The position numbers and the translations under genes were made by a program. DNA of 64,000 nt, from the NCBI RefSeq assembly GCF_020873915.1, contig NZ_JAHWGP010000003.1, positions 186,001 through 250,000 on the forward strand, read 5' to 3'. The first letter of the stretch is position 1, and every line of letters starts with the position of its first letter. Below, piece after piece: positions 26,448 to 35,596 of the stretch. The notes under the pieces were generated by a model that saw only the letters and a program-made list of their open reading frames with translations, made no database searches and was not told the DNA's origin. This stretch comes from Streptomyces sp. DH5. GTDB lineage: Bacteria > Actinomycetota > Actinomycetes > Streptomycetales > Streptomycetaceae.

Positions 26448-29063
26448 ATGAGCGAGCACCGTCGCAAACCGCCGCAGCCGCAGGGAGGCGGACGTGCCGC
26501 GGCCCGACGCGGCCAGTCCGGCTCGTCCTCCGGCCGCCGCGCGGCACCGCGAGGCGCCACCGGATCTCCGTCCGATTCCTATGGGCCGGGTTCCCGTGGC
26601 TCGGGGGGAGAGGACCGCACGCACGGCAGCCGCGTCGAGGCACGACGCGCGGCACAGCGTGGCGGGGCCCGGCGAGCAGGCCCCGCCGGCACCGGTCGTG
26701 GCAGGGGCCGTGCGGCGGCCCCTCCCGCCAAGAAGCGGATCATCGACTATCCGCGCCACGACAAGGACGGTTGGCGCCGCTGGACGCCGTCCTGGAAACT
26801 CGTCTCCGGCCTGTGCATCGCGTTCTTCGGAAGCCTGGTGGCCGTGGCGGGGATCGGGTACGCGATGGTGAGCGTGCCGGACGAGGGACACGCCGCGGCG
26901 ACGTCCGAGAACAATGTCTACTACTGGGCCGACGGCACCCAGATGGTCGCCACGGGCAGCGGTCAGAACCGGCAGAACGTCACGATCGACCGCATCCCCG
27001 AGGCCATGCAGTGGGCGGTGATCTCGGCCGAGAACAAGACCTTCTACGACGACTCGGGCGTCGACCCGATGGGCATCGCCCGAGCCCTGGGCAACATGGT
27101 GCGGGGCGGTGACACACAGGGTGGTTCGACGATCACCCAGCAGTACGTCAAGAACACCTACTTGAGCCAGGAACAAACGGTCTCCCGGAAGTTCAAGGAG
27201 ATGTTCATCTCGATCAAGGTGGGCACCAAGCTCTCCAAGAGCGAGATCCTCCAGGGCTACCTGAACACCTCGTACTACGGCCGCGGCGCCTACGGCATCC
27301 AGGCAGCCGCCCAGACCTACTACGGCAAGGACGCCGTCGAACTCTCCCCGAGCGAGTGCGCCTTCCTCGCCGCCCTGCTCAAGGGCCCGACGTACTACGA
27401 TCCCGCAGGCAACCAGAACCTCGACTCGTCCGCCACCGCCGAGGCCAACCGCAAGCGTTCCGAGGAGCGCTGGAGCTGGATCCTCGAGCAGATGCACAAT
27501 GACGAGCGCCTCACGGACGCCGAGTACCAGGAGGCGACCAAGAAGTACCCCGTGCCTCAGGACCGCAAGGCGATCAAGGGCATGACCGGCCAGATCAGCT
27601 ACCTCGTCGACACGGCGAAGCGGTACGTCCTGAAGAACTCCGACATCACGGAGGCGCAGTTCGACCAGGGCGGCTACCAGATCTCGACCACGTTCGAGAA
27701 GGACAAGGTCGACGCGCTGGCCGCGGCCGTCAAGAAGGTCGAGAAGGAGAACATCGACCCGAAGCGCGAACGGGACCAGCACGTCCAGTTCGGTGCGGCG
27801 ACCGTGAAGCCCAACGACGGTGCGATCGTCGCTCTCTACGGTGGCGCCGGCTTCGAGAACGGCCACTTCAACAACAACGCGGACACCTCCGGCATCCCCG
27901 TCGGTTCGACGTGGAAGCCGTACGTGATGGCCGCCGCGATGCAGCACGGTACCTACAAGACCGACGGGGAGGGTGTCTCGCCGCTGAGCAAGTACAACGG
28001 CGACGACAACCTGGAGGTCCGCTACAACGACGGCTCGCTCGTTCTCAAGAAGGACAACACGCCCTTCCGTCAGAAGAACGAGGGCCCTTACCCGTGGGGC
28101 TACATCACTTTGCGCAAGGCGATGGAGCAGTCCGTCAACACCCCGTTCGTGCAGCTCGGCATGGACGTGGGGATGAAGAACGTGGCGGACGTCGCCGAGA
28201 GGTCCGGCATCCTCAAGGACAGCTTCGCCGGGCTGAACGCGTCGTTCGCGCTCGGTACCTCGACTCCCAGCGCGATCCGCATGGCCGACTCCTACGCGAC
28301 CTTCGCGGCGTCGGGGAAGCAGGCCGATCCGTACTCGGTGACCGCCGTCAAGCACAAGGGGACGGAACTGCCCGGCTTCGAGAAGCCGCGGATCAAGCAG
28401 GCCATGCCCGAGAACGTGGCGAACAACATCACCGACATGCTCGAGAACGTGATCGAGAACGGCACCGCACAGCACGCCAAGGAGCTGGGCCGGGCGGCAG
28501 CGGGCAAGACCGGTACGACCGACGAGAACAAGTCGGCGTGGTTCGTGGGTTACACCAAGCAGCTCTCGACCGCCGTGGCGATGTTCCGTGAGGATCCCAA
28601 GAGCCACAAGCTCCTCTCCATGAACGGCACGGCGGGCAAGGACTCGATCCACGGCGGTGACATCCCCACGGAGGTGTGGACCGAGTTCATGAAGGTCGCA
28701 CTCAAGGGCGAACCCGACCCCGGCTTCCCCGCGGCGGAGAAGATCGGCGAGATCGCGGACGGGCTCGGCGCGCCGACTCCGACCCCGAGCGTCACGCAGA
28801 CCGAGGAGGCGACTCCTTCGGCGTCTCCGTCGCCCTCGAAGTCCGAGACCACCGCTCCGCCGCAGCCCACGCAGACGGAGACGTGCGGCCCCTTCGACTT
28901 CCGTTGCAGGGACGACGAGGAGGAGACGGGTGGAACCGGCCCGGGCGGCACGGACACCGGGGGCACGGACGGAGGGGCCTCCTCCTCACCCGAGCCCACG
29001 GAGAGCGGTGAGCCCGGTAGCAGCAGAGGAGGCGGCAACGGAGGCGGCGGTCTCTTCGGCTAG
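26448..29063 (+). CDS. Bifunctional penicillin-binding protein (GT51 transglycosylase/transpeptidase)
   Basis: Class A PBP that polymerises and cross-links peptidoglycan. 871 residues from ATG 26448 behind GAGGAG. A basic cytoplasmic tail of ~110 residues is followed by a membrane helix from Trp116. The GT51 domain has catalytic Glu195 in SAENKTFYDDSGVD, plus GGSTITQQYVKN. The transpeptidase has STWK with Ser487 and Lys490, SVN (Ser562-Asn564) and KTGTT (Lys687). The C-terminus is a low-complexity Thr/Pro then Gly/Ser tail. An antisense frame of 817 codons on the other strand is a shadow. Confidence 0.95.
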   Translation: MSEHRRKPPQPQGGGRAAARRGQSGSSSGRRAAPRGATGSPSDSYGPGSRGSGGEDRTHGSRVEARRAAQRGGARRAGPAGTGRGRGRAAAPPAKKRIIDYPRHDKDGWRRWTPSWKLVSGLCIAFFGSLVAVAGIGYAMVSVPDEGHAAATSENNVYYWADGTQMVATGSGQNRQNVTIDRIPEAMQWAVISAENKTFYDDSGVDPMGIARALGNMVRGGDTQGGSTITQQYVKNTYLSQEQTVSRKFKEMFISIKVGTKLSKSEILQGYLNTSYYGRGAYGIQAAAQTYYGKDAVELSPSECAFLAALLKGPTYYDPAGNQNLDSSATAEANRKRSEERWSWILEQMHNDERLTDAEYQEATKKYPVPQDRKAIKGMTGQISYLVDTAKRYVLKNSDITEAQFDQGGYQISTTFEKDKVDALAAAVKKVEKENIDPKRERDQHVQFGAATVKPNDGAIVALYGGAGFENGHFNNNADTSGIPVGSTWKPYVMAAAMQHGTYKTDGEGVSPLSKYNGDDNLEVRYNDGSLVLKKDNTPFRQKNEGPYPWGYITLRKAMEQSVNTPFVQLGMDVGMKNVADVAERSGILKDSFAGLNASFALGTSTPSAIRMADSYATFAASGKQADPYSVTAVKHKGTELPGFEKPRIKQAMPENVANNITDMLENVIENGTAQHAKELGRAAAGKTGTTDENKSAWFVGYTKQLSTAVAMFREDPKSHKLLSMNGTAGKDSIHGGDIPTEVWTEFMKVALKGEPDPGFPAAEKIGEIADGLGAPTPTPSVTQTEEATPSASPSPSKSETTAPPQPTQTETCGPFDFRCRDDEEETGGTGPGGTDTGGTDGGASSSPEPTESGEPGSSRGGGNGGGGLFG

Positions 29064-29086
29064 TTCCGTTATCGCCCGGCTTGGGC

Positions 29087-29100
29087 GTTTCACGTGAAAC
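29087..29100. other. parS site (perfect) between PBP and GT87 genes
   Basis: GTTTCACGTGAAAC 24 bases after the PBP stop and 2 bases before a terminator hairpin. Confidence 0.92.
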
Positions 29101-29102
29101 AC

Positions 29103-29133
29103 GGGCCGCCGTACCCACCGGGTACGGCGGCCC
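29103..29133 (+). terminator. Terminator after the PBP gene
   Basis: 13-base perfect arms 29103-29115 and 29121-29133 with a 5-base loop. It directly abuts the parS site and lies ahead of the GT87 gene, which then needs its own promoter in 29134-29171 or reads through. Confidence 0.75.
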
Positions 29134-29171
29134 TCGGCGTATCCCCGTCCGGGTACGGCAGGATGTGCGGC

Positions 29172-30671
29172 ATGCCCAGTGGAGAATCGACGCGAGCGAG
29201 CGTCCACGAGCCGGAGTCCGTGCGGCCGACCGAGGAGGACCGGGTCGCCGCGGCAGGCAGCGAACTGATCGGCGGGCCGCTCGGGCGACGCGTCCTGCCC
29301 GGCAGGTCCTGGTGGACCCCGGTACGGGTGATCGCGCTCGTGGCGATCGGCATGTTCGCCCTTGGCCTCGTGCAGAAAGCGCCCTGCTACAACGGCGGCT
29401 GGTTCTTCGGCGCCAGCTCCCAGTACACGCATGCCTGCTACTCGGACATCCCCCACCTCTACCAGGGGCGCGGATTCGCCGACGGACTGGTGCCGTACTT
29501 CGACCGGCTCCCCGGCGACATGCAGTACCTCGAGTATCCGGTGCTGACCGGCGTGTTCATGGAGGTCGCCGCCTGGCTCACCCCGGGCAGCGGCAGTATC
29601 CAGGACCAGGAGCAGTGGTACTGGATGGTCAATGCCGGGATGCTCATGGCCTGTGCGGCCGTCATCGCCGTCTGCGTGACCCGCACGCAGGCCCGGCGCC
29701 CCTGGGACGGTCTGCTGGTCGCTCTGGCGCCTGCCTTCGCGCTGACCGCGACCATCAACTGGGACCTGCTGGCGGTCGCTCTGACGGCCGCCGCGATGCT
29801 GATGTGGTCGCGAGGGCGGCCCCTCGCGTTCGGCCTCCTCCTGGGGCTCGCCACAGCGGCCAAGCTCTACCCCGCGCTGTTGCTCGGGCCGCTGCTGGTG
29901 CTGTGCTGGCGCGCGGGCCGATGGCGGCAGTACGGCACGGCCCTCGCCGGCGCTGCGGTCGCCTGGCTCGTCGTGAACGGGCCCGTGATGCTCTTCGCCT
30001 TCGACGGGTGGTCGAAGTTCTATACCTTCAGCCAGGAACGAGGTGTCGACTTCGGGTCCTTCTGGCTGATCATGGCGCAGAACTCGGACGATCCGCTGAG
30101 CACGGAGACGGTCAACACGCTGGCCACACTGCTGATGCTGCTGTGCTGCGGAGGTGTCGCGGCCCTCGCCCTCATGGCACCCCGCCGGCCACGGTTCGCC
30201 CAGCTGGCTTTCCTGATCGTCGCGGCGTTCATCCTCACCAACAAGGTGTACTCGCCGCAGTACGTCCTGTGGCTGGTGCCGTTGGCGGCCCTCGCCCGGC
30301 CGAAGTGGCGGGACTTCCTCGTCTGGCAGGCCTGCGAGGTGGCGTACTTCCTGGGCATCTGGATGTACCTCGCGTACACGACCAGCGGCGACAGCCACAA
30401 GGGCCTGCCCGCCGACGGCTACCACTGGGCCATCGGACTCCACCTGCTCGGGACGCTCTACCTATGTGTCATGGTCGTGCGCGACATCCTGATGCCGGAA
30501 AAGGATCCGGTGCGCCGGTCCGGTGACGACGATCCTTCGGGCGGTGCGCTCGACGGTGCGGACGACGTCTTCGTGTTCGGCCCAGCGCACCGTTCCGCGC
30601 TGCACGCGGCCCACTTCGAAGGGCCCCGGGTGGAATGGGGCAGGACGGAAGCCACCGGGAGTTCGCTCTGA
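29172..30671 (+). CDS. GT87 family (DUF2029) polyprenyl-phosphate-dependent glycosyltransferase
   Basis: 499-residue integral membrane protein with about 10 hydrophobic segments, resembling mycobacterial mannosyl/arabinosyl transferases that use polyprenyl-phosphate sugars. ATG 29172 has AGGA upstream; the frame opens further up but runs through the terminator. Visible features are a Trp/Tyr-rich first external loop (CYNGGWFFGASSQYTHACYSD), a conserved acidic-arg pair in YFDRLPGD, and LLLGLATAAKLYPALLLGPL. Substrate unknown. Convergent with the racemase-like gene. Confidence 0.85.
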   Translation: MPSGESTRASVHEPESVRPTEEDRVAAAGSELIGGPLGRRVLPGRSWWTPVRVIALVAIGMFALGLVQKAPCYNGGWFFGASSQYTHACYSDIPHLYQGRGFADGLVPYFDRLPGDMQYLEYPVLTGVFMEVAAWLTPGSGSIQDQEQWYWMVNAGMLMACAAVIAVCVTRTQARRPWDGLLVALAPAFALTATINWDLLAVALTAAAMLMWSRGRPLAFGLLLGLATAAKLYPALLLGPLLVLCWRAGRWRQYGTALAGAAVAWLVVNGPVMLFAFDGWSKFYTFSQERGVDFGSFWLIMAQNSDDPLSTETVNTLATLLMLLCCGGVAALALMAPRRPRFAQLAFLIVAAFILTNKVYSPQYVLWLVPLAALARPKWRDFLVWQACEVAYFLGIWMYLAYTTSGDSHKGLPADGYHWAIGLHLLGTLYLCVMVVRDILMPEKDPVRRSGDDDPSGGALDGADDVFVFGPAHRSALHAAHFEGPRVEWGRTEATGSSL

Positions 30672-30710
30672 GCGAACAGCTCGACGGGGGATGTCCGGGC
30701 AGAGCACGAC

Positions 30711-30745
30711 GAGGGCCGGGCACGGAGGATCCGTGCCCGGCCCTC
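30711..30745. terminator. Bidirectional terminator, GT87/racemase-like junction
   Basis: Perfect 16-base arms 30711-30726 and 30730-30745 with a 3-base loop between convergent genes. Confidence 0.85.
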
Positions 30746-30751
30746 TCGCAG

Positions 30752-31783
30752 TCAGCGGTCGACGAGCCGGTCGAACTGCGTGGTGGTGTGCCGGAGATGA
30801 GCCACCAGCTCCTCACCGACCGTCGGTTCCGGTGCGTCGGACGGCACGAACAGGATCGACACCTGCATGTGCGGCGGCTCGGCGAACCAACGCTGCTTGC
30901 CGCCCCAGACGAACGGCGAGAGGTTCCGGTTGACCGTGGCGAGGCCGGCCCGGGCGACGCCCTTGGCGCGCGGCATGACGCCGTGCAGTGCCTTGGGGGC
31001 CTCCAGGCCCACACCGTGCGACGTACCGCCCGCCACGACCACCAGGTAGCCGTCGGAGGCGGCTTTCTGCTGCCGGTACCCGAACCGGTCCCCCTTGGCG
31101 ACGCGCGTGACGTCCAGGACCGCACCCCGGTACTCGGTCGCCTCGTGGTCCCCCAACCACAGCCGGGTACCGATCCGGGCGCGGAAGCGGGTCTGCGGGA
31201 ACTGTTGCTGCAAACGGGCGAGTTCATCGGCCTTGAGGTGGCTGACGAACATCGTGTGCAGGGGGAGGCGGGCTGCCCGCAGGCGGTCCATCCAGCCGAT
31301 GACCTCCTCGACGGCGTCCGAACCGTCGGTGCGGTCCAGCGGCAGGTGGATGGCGAAGCCCTCCAGCCGCACGTTCTCTATCGCGGAGTGCAGCTGGGGC
31401 AGGTCCTGCTCGCTGATGCCGTGTCGCTTCATCGAGGACATCACCTCGATGACGACACGGGCACCGACCAGGCCGTACACGCCGTCGACCGACGACACCG
31501 AGCGGATGACCCGGTCCGGCAGTGGCACCGGCTCCTCACCACGCCGGTACGGCGTCAGCACCAGCAGGTCACCGCCGAACCAGTCCTTGATCCGGGCGGC
31601 CTCGTACGTCGTGCCGACGGCGAGGACGTCCGAGCCCAGCCGGGTGGCCTCCTCCGCGAGGCGCTCGTGCCCGAAGCCGTAGCCGTTGCCCTTGCAGACC
31701 GGGACCAGTCCCGGGAACTGCTCCTGCACGTGCTTGTGATGCGCCCGCCAGCGCGCGGTGTCGACGTAGAGCGTGAGCGCCAT
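30752..31783 (-). CDS. Alanine racemase-like PLP-dependent protein
   Basis: 343 residues, fold type III PLP enzyme of the Alr family. Probable PLP Lys31 in VCKGNGYGFGH, where classical Alr has a K-A-DAYGHG motif. RIGTRLWLGDHEATEYRG matches the C-terminal half. The motif divergence means racemization of alanine is not assured. It lies on the same strand 101 bases downstream of the FemX gene, which suggests both serve peptidoglycan stem-peptide or bridge synthesis. ATG 31783. Confidence 0.82.
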   Translation of the reverse strand: MALTLYVDTARWRAHHKHVQEQFPGLVPVCKGNGYGFGHERLAEEATRLGSDVLAVGTTYEAARIKDWFGGDLLVLTPYRRGEEPVPLPDRVIRSVSSVDGVYGLVGARVVIEVMSSMKRHGISEQDLPQLHSAIENVRLEGFAIHLPLDRTDGSDAVEEVIGWMDRLRAARLPLHTMFVSHLKADELARLQQQFPQTRFRARIGTRLWLGDHEATEYRGAVLDVTRVAKGDRFGYRQQKAASDGYLVVVAGGTSHGVGLEAPKALHGVMPRAKGVARAGLATVNRNLSPFVWGGKQRWFAEPPHMQVSILFVPSDAPEPTVGEELVAHLRHTTTQFDRLVDR

Positions 31784-31884
31784 GGCCGGACCTGGAACCT
31801 TTCTCGTGGCTGCGGTGTATCAAAGGTAGGGGAGCCAACGCAGCCGTCGGGGCCACGAAGACGGAGACCGTGACGAAGAGCCGG

Positions 31885-33006
31885 TCAGCGGCGCGACATG
31901 TAGATGTCGAGCGCCTTGTGGAGCAGCTTGTTCAGGGGGAAGTCCCACTCGCCGAGGTACTCGGCGGCCTGGCCGCCGGTGCCCACCTTGAACTGGATCA
32001 GTCCGAAGAGGTGGTCGGTCTCGTCCAGCGAGTCGGAGATGCCGCGCAGGTCGTAGACGGTGGCGCCGAGGGCGTAGGCGTCGCGCAGCATCCGCCACTG
32101 CATCGCGTTCGAGGGCCGGACCTCACGGCCGATGTTGTCGGAGGCACCGTAGGAGTACCAGACGTGCCCGCCGACGATCAGCATCGTCGCCGCGGAGAGG
32201 TTCACGCCGTTGTGGCGGGCGAAGTACAGCCGCATGCGGTTGGGGTCCTCGGTGTTGAGGGCCGTCCACATGCGCTGGAAGTACGACAACGGGCGGGGCC
32301 GGAAGTGATCGCGCACCGCCGTGATCTCGTACAGCCGCTGCCACTCGGGCAGGTCGTCGTAGCCGCCCTGGACGACCTCGACGCCGGCCTTCTCCGCCTT
32401 CTTGATGTTGCGGCGCCACAGCTGGTTGAAGTTCTTGTGGACCTCTTCCAGGGAACGGTTGGCCAGCGGTACCTGGTAGACGTAGCGGGGCTGGACGTCA
32501 CCGAAGCCGGCACCGCCGTCCTCGCCCTGCTGCCAGCCCATGCGGCGCAGCTTGTCGGCGACCTCGAAAGCACGCGGCTCGATGAAGTCGGCCTCCAGGT
32601 CACGCAGACGCTTCACGTCCTGGTCCTGGATGCCCTTCTTGATGGTCGGGGCCTCCCAGCGGCGAATGATCACCGGAGGACCCATCTTCACCGAGAACGC
32701 GCCCTGCTGCTTCAGGTGCGCGAGCATCGGCTCCATCCACTCCTGGAGGTTCGGCGCGAACCAGTTGATGACCGGGCCCTCGGGCAGGTAGGCGAGATAG
32801 CGCTTGATCTTGGGGAGCTGGCGGTAGAGGACGAGGCCGGCGCCGACCATCTCACCGGTCCGGTCGTCGAACCAGCCGAGGTTCTCCGAGCGCCACTCCG
32901 CCTTGACATCGGCCCAGGCCGGGACCTGCATGTGACTCGCCGACGGCAGACTCTGGATGTACGCCAGATGCTGCTCTCGGCTGATGGTCCTCAGGGTCAG
33001 GCTCAT
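31885..33006 (-). CDS. femX: Peptidoglycan bridge-forming aminoacyltransferase (FemX/FemAB family)
   Basis: Uses charged tRNA to add the first bridge residue to lipid II (glycine in Streptomyces with LL-DAP peptidoglycan). 373 residues, two GNAT-like folds. N-terminal ISREQHLAYIQSLPSASHMQ, then a coiled segment EVHKNFNQLWRRNIKKAEKAG. The C-terminal GATVYDLRGISDSLDETDHL and HLFGLIQFKVGTGGQAAEYLG are FemAB-typical. ATG 33006 with GGAG upstream. Confidence 0.9.
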   Translation of the reverse strand: MSLTLRTISREQHLAYIQSLPSASHMQVPAWADVKAEWRSENLGWFDDRTGEMVGAGLVLYRQLPKIKRYLAYLPEGPVINWFAPNLQEWMEPMLAHLKQQGAFSVKMGPPVIIRRWEAPTIKKGIQDQDVKRLRDLEADFIEPRAFEVADKLRRMGWQQGEDGGAGFGDVQPRYVYQVPLANRSLEEVHKNFNQLWRRNIKKAEKAGVEVVQGGYDDLPEWQRLYEITAVRDHFRPRPLSYFQRMWTALNTEDPNRMRLYFARHNGVNLSAATMLIVGGHVWYSYGASDNIGREVRPSNAMQWRMLRDAYALGATVYDLRGISDSLDETDHLFGLIQFKVGTGGQAAEYLGEWDFPLNKLLHKALDIYMSRR

Positions 33007-33112
33007 TCGGGGCGCTCCTCGGGCTGGTGTGTCCCCATGGGTTCAGGGGCTCCGGCTCTCGCGCGAAGCCTACTGCGCCTCGGGGGCGCCCCGGTTGGGC
33101 GCACGGCACCTT

Positions 33113-33139
33113 CGCCCCGGCCCGTGGCCGGCCGGGGCG
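33113..33139 (-). terminator. Terminator hairpin after the small membrane protein gene
   Basis: 10-base arms 33113-33122 and 33130-33139 with a 7-base loop, 33 bases past the stop of the leftward 104-residue gene and upstream of femX. Confidence 0.6.
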
Positions 33140-33171
33140 GTCGGCGGTGCTACAAGCGGTGGTGCCCGGTG

Positions 33172-33486
33172 TCAGTCGACGAAGCCGCCGAAGAGACCAC
33201 CGTGTGCCATGCCCAGGAAGAACCCGACAGCCGAGGCACCCAGGCCCAGGACGAGGCCGAAGCGCCCTCGCGTCGTCACCGAGACCCACTGGCCGTACGC
33301 GCCGGTGAGGATGCCCACCAGGCCGGTCCAGGAACTGACCAGGTGCAGATGGTGGAACATCGCCGTGATGAAGGACGTGATCCCCAGCACCAGGGTCACC
33401 GCGAGCAGGGTGTCCTGGAGGGGGTGGGGCTTGCCGTCGGTGGCGAAAAGGCCTCCGGCGGTGTTGGGTCGCAATGCCTGTGCCAT
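33172..33486 (-). CDS. Small multi-spanning membrane protein, unknown function
   Basis: 104 residues from ATG 33486 with a perfect AGGAGG site. Three predicted membrane segments: LLAVTLVLGITSFITAMF, LVSSWTGLVGILTGAYGQW and GLVLGLGASAVGFFLGMAHG. I do not recognise a named family with certainty; such proteins are annotated as conserved Streptomyces membrane proteins. Divergent from rpsF across a 314-base spacer (33487-33800) with no further gene, presumably holding the ribosomal operon promoter. Confidence 0.8.
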   Translation of the reverse strand: MAQALRPNTAGGLFATDGKPHPLQDTLLAVTLVLGITSFITAMFHHLHLVSSWTGLVGILTGAYGQWVSVTTRGRFGLVLGLGASAVGFFLGMAHGGLFGGFVD

Positions 33487-33800
33487 GGGGCACCTCCTGC
33501 GAAAGGCGGCGGATCGTAGCGCCGTACACACCCGATGTGTACAGATTGACGGTCCTCGCGCCCGGATTTCAACCGGAAGGCGCTGTGCGGGTACTCTGTA
33601 GCGTCTGCACCGGTGTCTGTCCGGACAGAGCCAGAACGCGGCAGGGAAGGGCCACGCTCCTCCCGGCCGGTCTGGAAACCGCAGCCCGGCTCGATTGTCA
33701 GTGGCGGCTGTTTTACTGACAGGCATCGTTGCGCAACGCATCACGACCCTCCTGCCACGGAACGACCGTGGCCGCTGAGTCCAAAGGAGGTGGGTTCCAC

Positions 33801-34091
33801 ATGCGTCACTACGAGGTGATGGTCATCCTCGACCCCGATCTCGAGGAGCGTTCTGTCTCCCCGCTGATCGAGAACTTCCTCTCTGTCGTCCGTGACGGCG
33901 GCGGAAAGGTCGAGAAGGTCGACACCTGGGGCCGTCGTCGTCTCTCGTACGAGATCAAGAAGAAGCCCGAGGGCATCTACTCGGTCATCGACCTGCAGGC
34001 CGAGCCTGCGGTCGTCAAGGAGCTCGACCGCCAGATGAACCTGAACGAGTCGGTCCTCCGGACCAAGGTCCTCCGTCCCGAGACCCACTGA
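33801..34091 (+). CDS. rpsF: 30S ribosomal protein S6
   Basis: 96 residues ([18 protein letters not shown]), normal length. AAAGGAGGTGG lies 8-17 bases upstream of ATG 33801. It binds S18 in the small subunit. First gene of the rpsF-ssb-rpsR-rplI operon, a conserved order. Confidence 0.98.
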   Translation: MRHYEVMVILDPDLEERSVSPLIENFLSVVRDGGGKVEKVDTWGRRRLSYEIKKKPEGIYSVIDLQAEPAVVKELDRQMNLNESVLRTKVLRPETH

Positions 34092-34168
34092 GCCTTCCGC
34101 TCAGCTGATCCCGGGATCCGAGTAGCAGCACAAGCAGCCAAGCAGCAAACCCGCCGAGAGGTTCCCCC

Positions 34169-34768
34169 ATGGCAGGCGAGACCGTCATCACGGTCGTCGG
34201 CAATCTTGTCGACGACCCCGAGCTGCGCTTCACCCCGTCCGGTGCGGCCGTCGCGAAGTTCCGTGTCGCGTCGACCCCCCGCACCTTCGACCGTCAGACG
34301 AACGAGTGGAAGGACGGCGAAAGCCTGTTCCTGACTTGCTCGGTCTGGCGTCAGGCGGCGGAGAACGTCGCCGAGTCGCTCCAGCGAGGCATGCGCGTCA
34401 TCGTGCAGGGCCGGCTGAAGCAGCGGTCCTACGAGGACCGTGAGGGCGTCAAGCGCACGGTCTACGAGCTGGACGTCGAGGAAGTCGGCGCCAGCCTGCG
34501 CAACGCCACGGCCAAGGTCACCAAGACCACCGGCCGCGGCGGCCAGGGCGGGTACGGCGGTGGCCAGGGCGGCGGTGGCGGCCAGGGTGGCGGCGGCTGG
34601 GGCGGCGGCTCCGGTGGCGGCCAGCAGGGCGGCGGCGCTCCGGCTGACGACCCGTGGGCGACCGGCGCTCCCGCCGGTGGCCAGCAGGGCGGCGGTGGCG
34701 GCGGCTGGGGCGGCGGCTCCGGTGGCGGCCAGCAGGGCGGCGGTTACTCGGACGAGCCCCCCTTCTAG
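34169..34768 (+). CDS. ssb: Single-stranded DNA-binding protein
   Basis: 199 residues from ATG 34169. The N-terminal OB fold is ~1-110 ([38 protein letters not shown]). A Gly/Gln-rich linker and the conserved acidic tip DEPPF, which recruits repair and replication partners, follow. The linker is built from direct DNA repeats (see the repeat entry). Lies 77 bases after rpsF and 42 before rpsR. Confidence 0.97.
   Translation: MAGETVITVVGNLVDDPELRFTPSGAAVAKFRVASTPRTFDRQTNEWKDGESLFLTCSVWRQAAENVAESLQRGMRVIVQGRLKQRSYEDREGVKRTVYELDVEEVGASLRNATAKVTKTTGRGGQGGYGGGQGGGGGQGGGGWGGGSGGGQQGGGAPADDPWATGAPAGGQQGGGGGGWGGGSGGGQQGGGYSDEPPF
34586..34743 (+). repeat. 50-base direct repeat in the ssb linker
   Basis: Two identical 50-base copies, 34586-34635 and 34694-34743, offset by 108 bases (in frame), with a third partial copy near 34674-34695. 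They encode [16 protein letters not shown]. In-frame repeats of this type can expand or contract by slippage without breaking the gene. Confidence 0.88.
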
Positions 34769-34810
34769 GCGGGCCGTACCCACACTTCTTGATCACACAG
34801 GAGAAACACC

Positions 34811-35047
34811 ATGGCGAAGCCGCCTGTGCGCAAGCCTAAGAAGAAGGTCTGCGCATTCTGCAAGGACAAGGTCACGTACGTGGACTACAAGGACACGAAC
34901 ATGCTGCGGAAGTTCATTTCCGACCGCGGCAAGATCCGTGCCCGCCGCGTGACCGGCAACTGCACGCAGCACCAGCGTGACGTCGCCACGGCCGTCAAGA
35001 ACAGCCGTGAGATGGCGCTGCTGCCCTACACCTCCACTGCGCGATAA
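34811..35047 (+). CDS. rpsR: 30S ribosomal protein S18
   Basis: 78 residues. It carries the CxxC pair [10 protein letters not shown] and a later Cys/His ([10 protein letters not shown]), so it is the zinc-binding (C+) form. Streptomyces usually carry more than one S18 paralogue, and the zinc-free form is Zur-controlled; this is the standard operon copy. AGGAG upstream of ATG 34811. Confidence 0.97.
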   Translation: MAKPPVRKPKKKVCAFCKDKVTYVDYKDTNMLRKFISDRGKIRARRVTGNCTQHQRDVATAVKNSREMALLPYTSTAR

Positions 35048-35065
35048 GGGAAGGGTGACCGACTC

Positions 35066-35512
35066 ATGAAGATCATCCTCACCCACGAGGTCTCCGGCCT
35101 CGGTGCCGCGGGCGACGTCGTCGACGTCAAGGACGGCTACGCTCGCAACTACCTGGTTCCGCGGAAGCTCGCGATCCGCTGGACCAAGGGTGGCGAGAAG
35201 GACGTCGAGCAGATCCGTCGTGCTCGCAAGATCCACGAAATCCAGACCATCGAGCAGGCCAACCAGGTGAAGGCCCAGCTCGAGGGTGTCAAGGTCCGCC
35301 TGGCCGTTCGCTCCGGCGACGCCGGTCGTCTCTTCGGTTCCGTCACGCCGGCCGATGTCGCTTCCGCGATCAAGGCTGCCGGTGGTCCCGAGGTCGACAA
35401 GCGCCGTATCGAGCTGGGCACGCCGATCAAGACGCTGGGTGCCCACGAGACGTCCGTGCGTCTGCACCCCGAGGTTGACGCCAAGGTCAGCATCGAGGTC
35501 GTCGCCGGCTGA
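35066..35512 (+). CDS. rplI: 50S ribosomal protein L9
   Basis: 148 residues with the L9 signature [20 protein letters not shown] (~14-33) and the C-terminal domain after a helical connector. Starts 18 bases after rpsR, and ends 28 bases before the operon terminator. Confidence 0.98.
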   Translation: MKIILTHEVSGLGAAGDVVDVKDGYARNYLVPRKLAIRWTKGGEKDVEQIRRARKIHEIQTIEQANQVKAQLEGVKVRLAVRSGDAGRLFGSVTPADVASAIKAAGGPEVDKRRIELGTPIKTLGAHETSVRLHPEVDAKVSIEVVAG

Positions 35513-35540
35513 GTGCCGAGCTCGCTGACGCAGTGAGCCC

Positions 35541-35574
35541 ATGGGGGCCGCACCCTTCGGGGTGCGGCCCCCAT
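35541..35574. terminator. Terminator of the rpsF-rplI operon
   Basis: Perfect 15-base arms 35541-35555 and 35560-35574 closed by a UUCG tetraloop. It sits in the convergent junction with the MATE gene, and a parS site follows within 6 bases. Confidence 0.92.
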
Positions 35575-35580
35575 CGCTGT

Positions 35581-35594
35581 GTTTCACGTGAAAC
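35581..35594. other. parS site (perfect) at the rplI/MATE junction
   Basis: GTTTCACGTGAAAC, 6 bases after the terminator hairpin and 2 bases before the stop codon of the leftward MATE gene. Confidence 0.92.
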
Positions 35595-35596
35595 GG

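Noticed and set aside
26199-28652. 817-codon open frame opposite the PBP gene
   Set aside because: It is fully antisense to a gene with all GT51 and transpeptidase motifs, and its protein is a Val/Leu/Arg-rich shadow typical of high-GC DNA.
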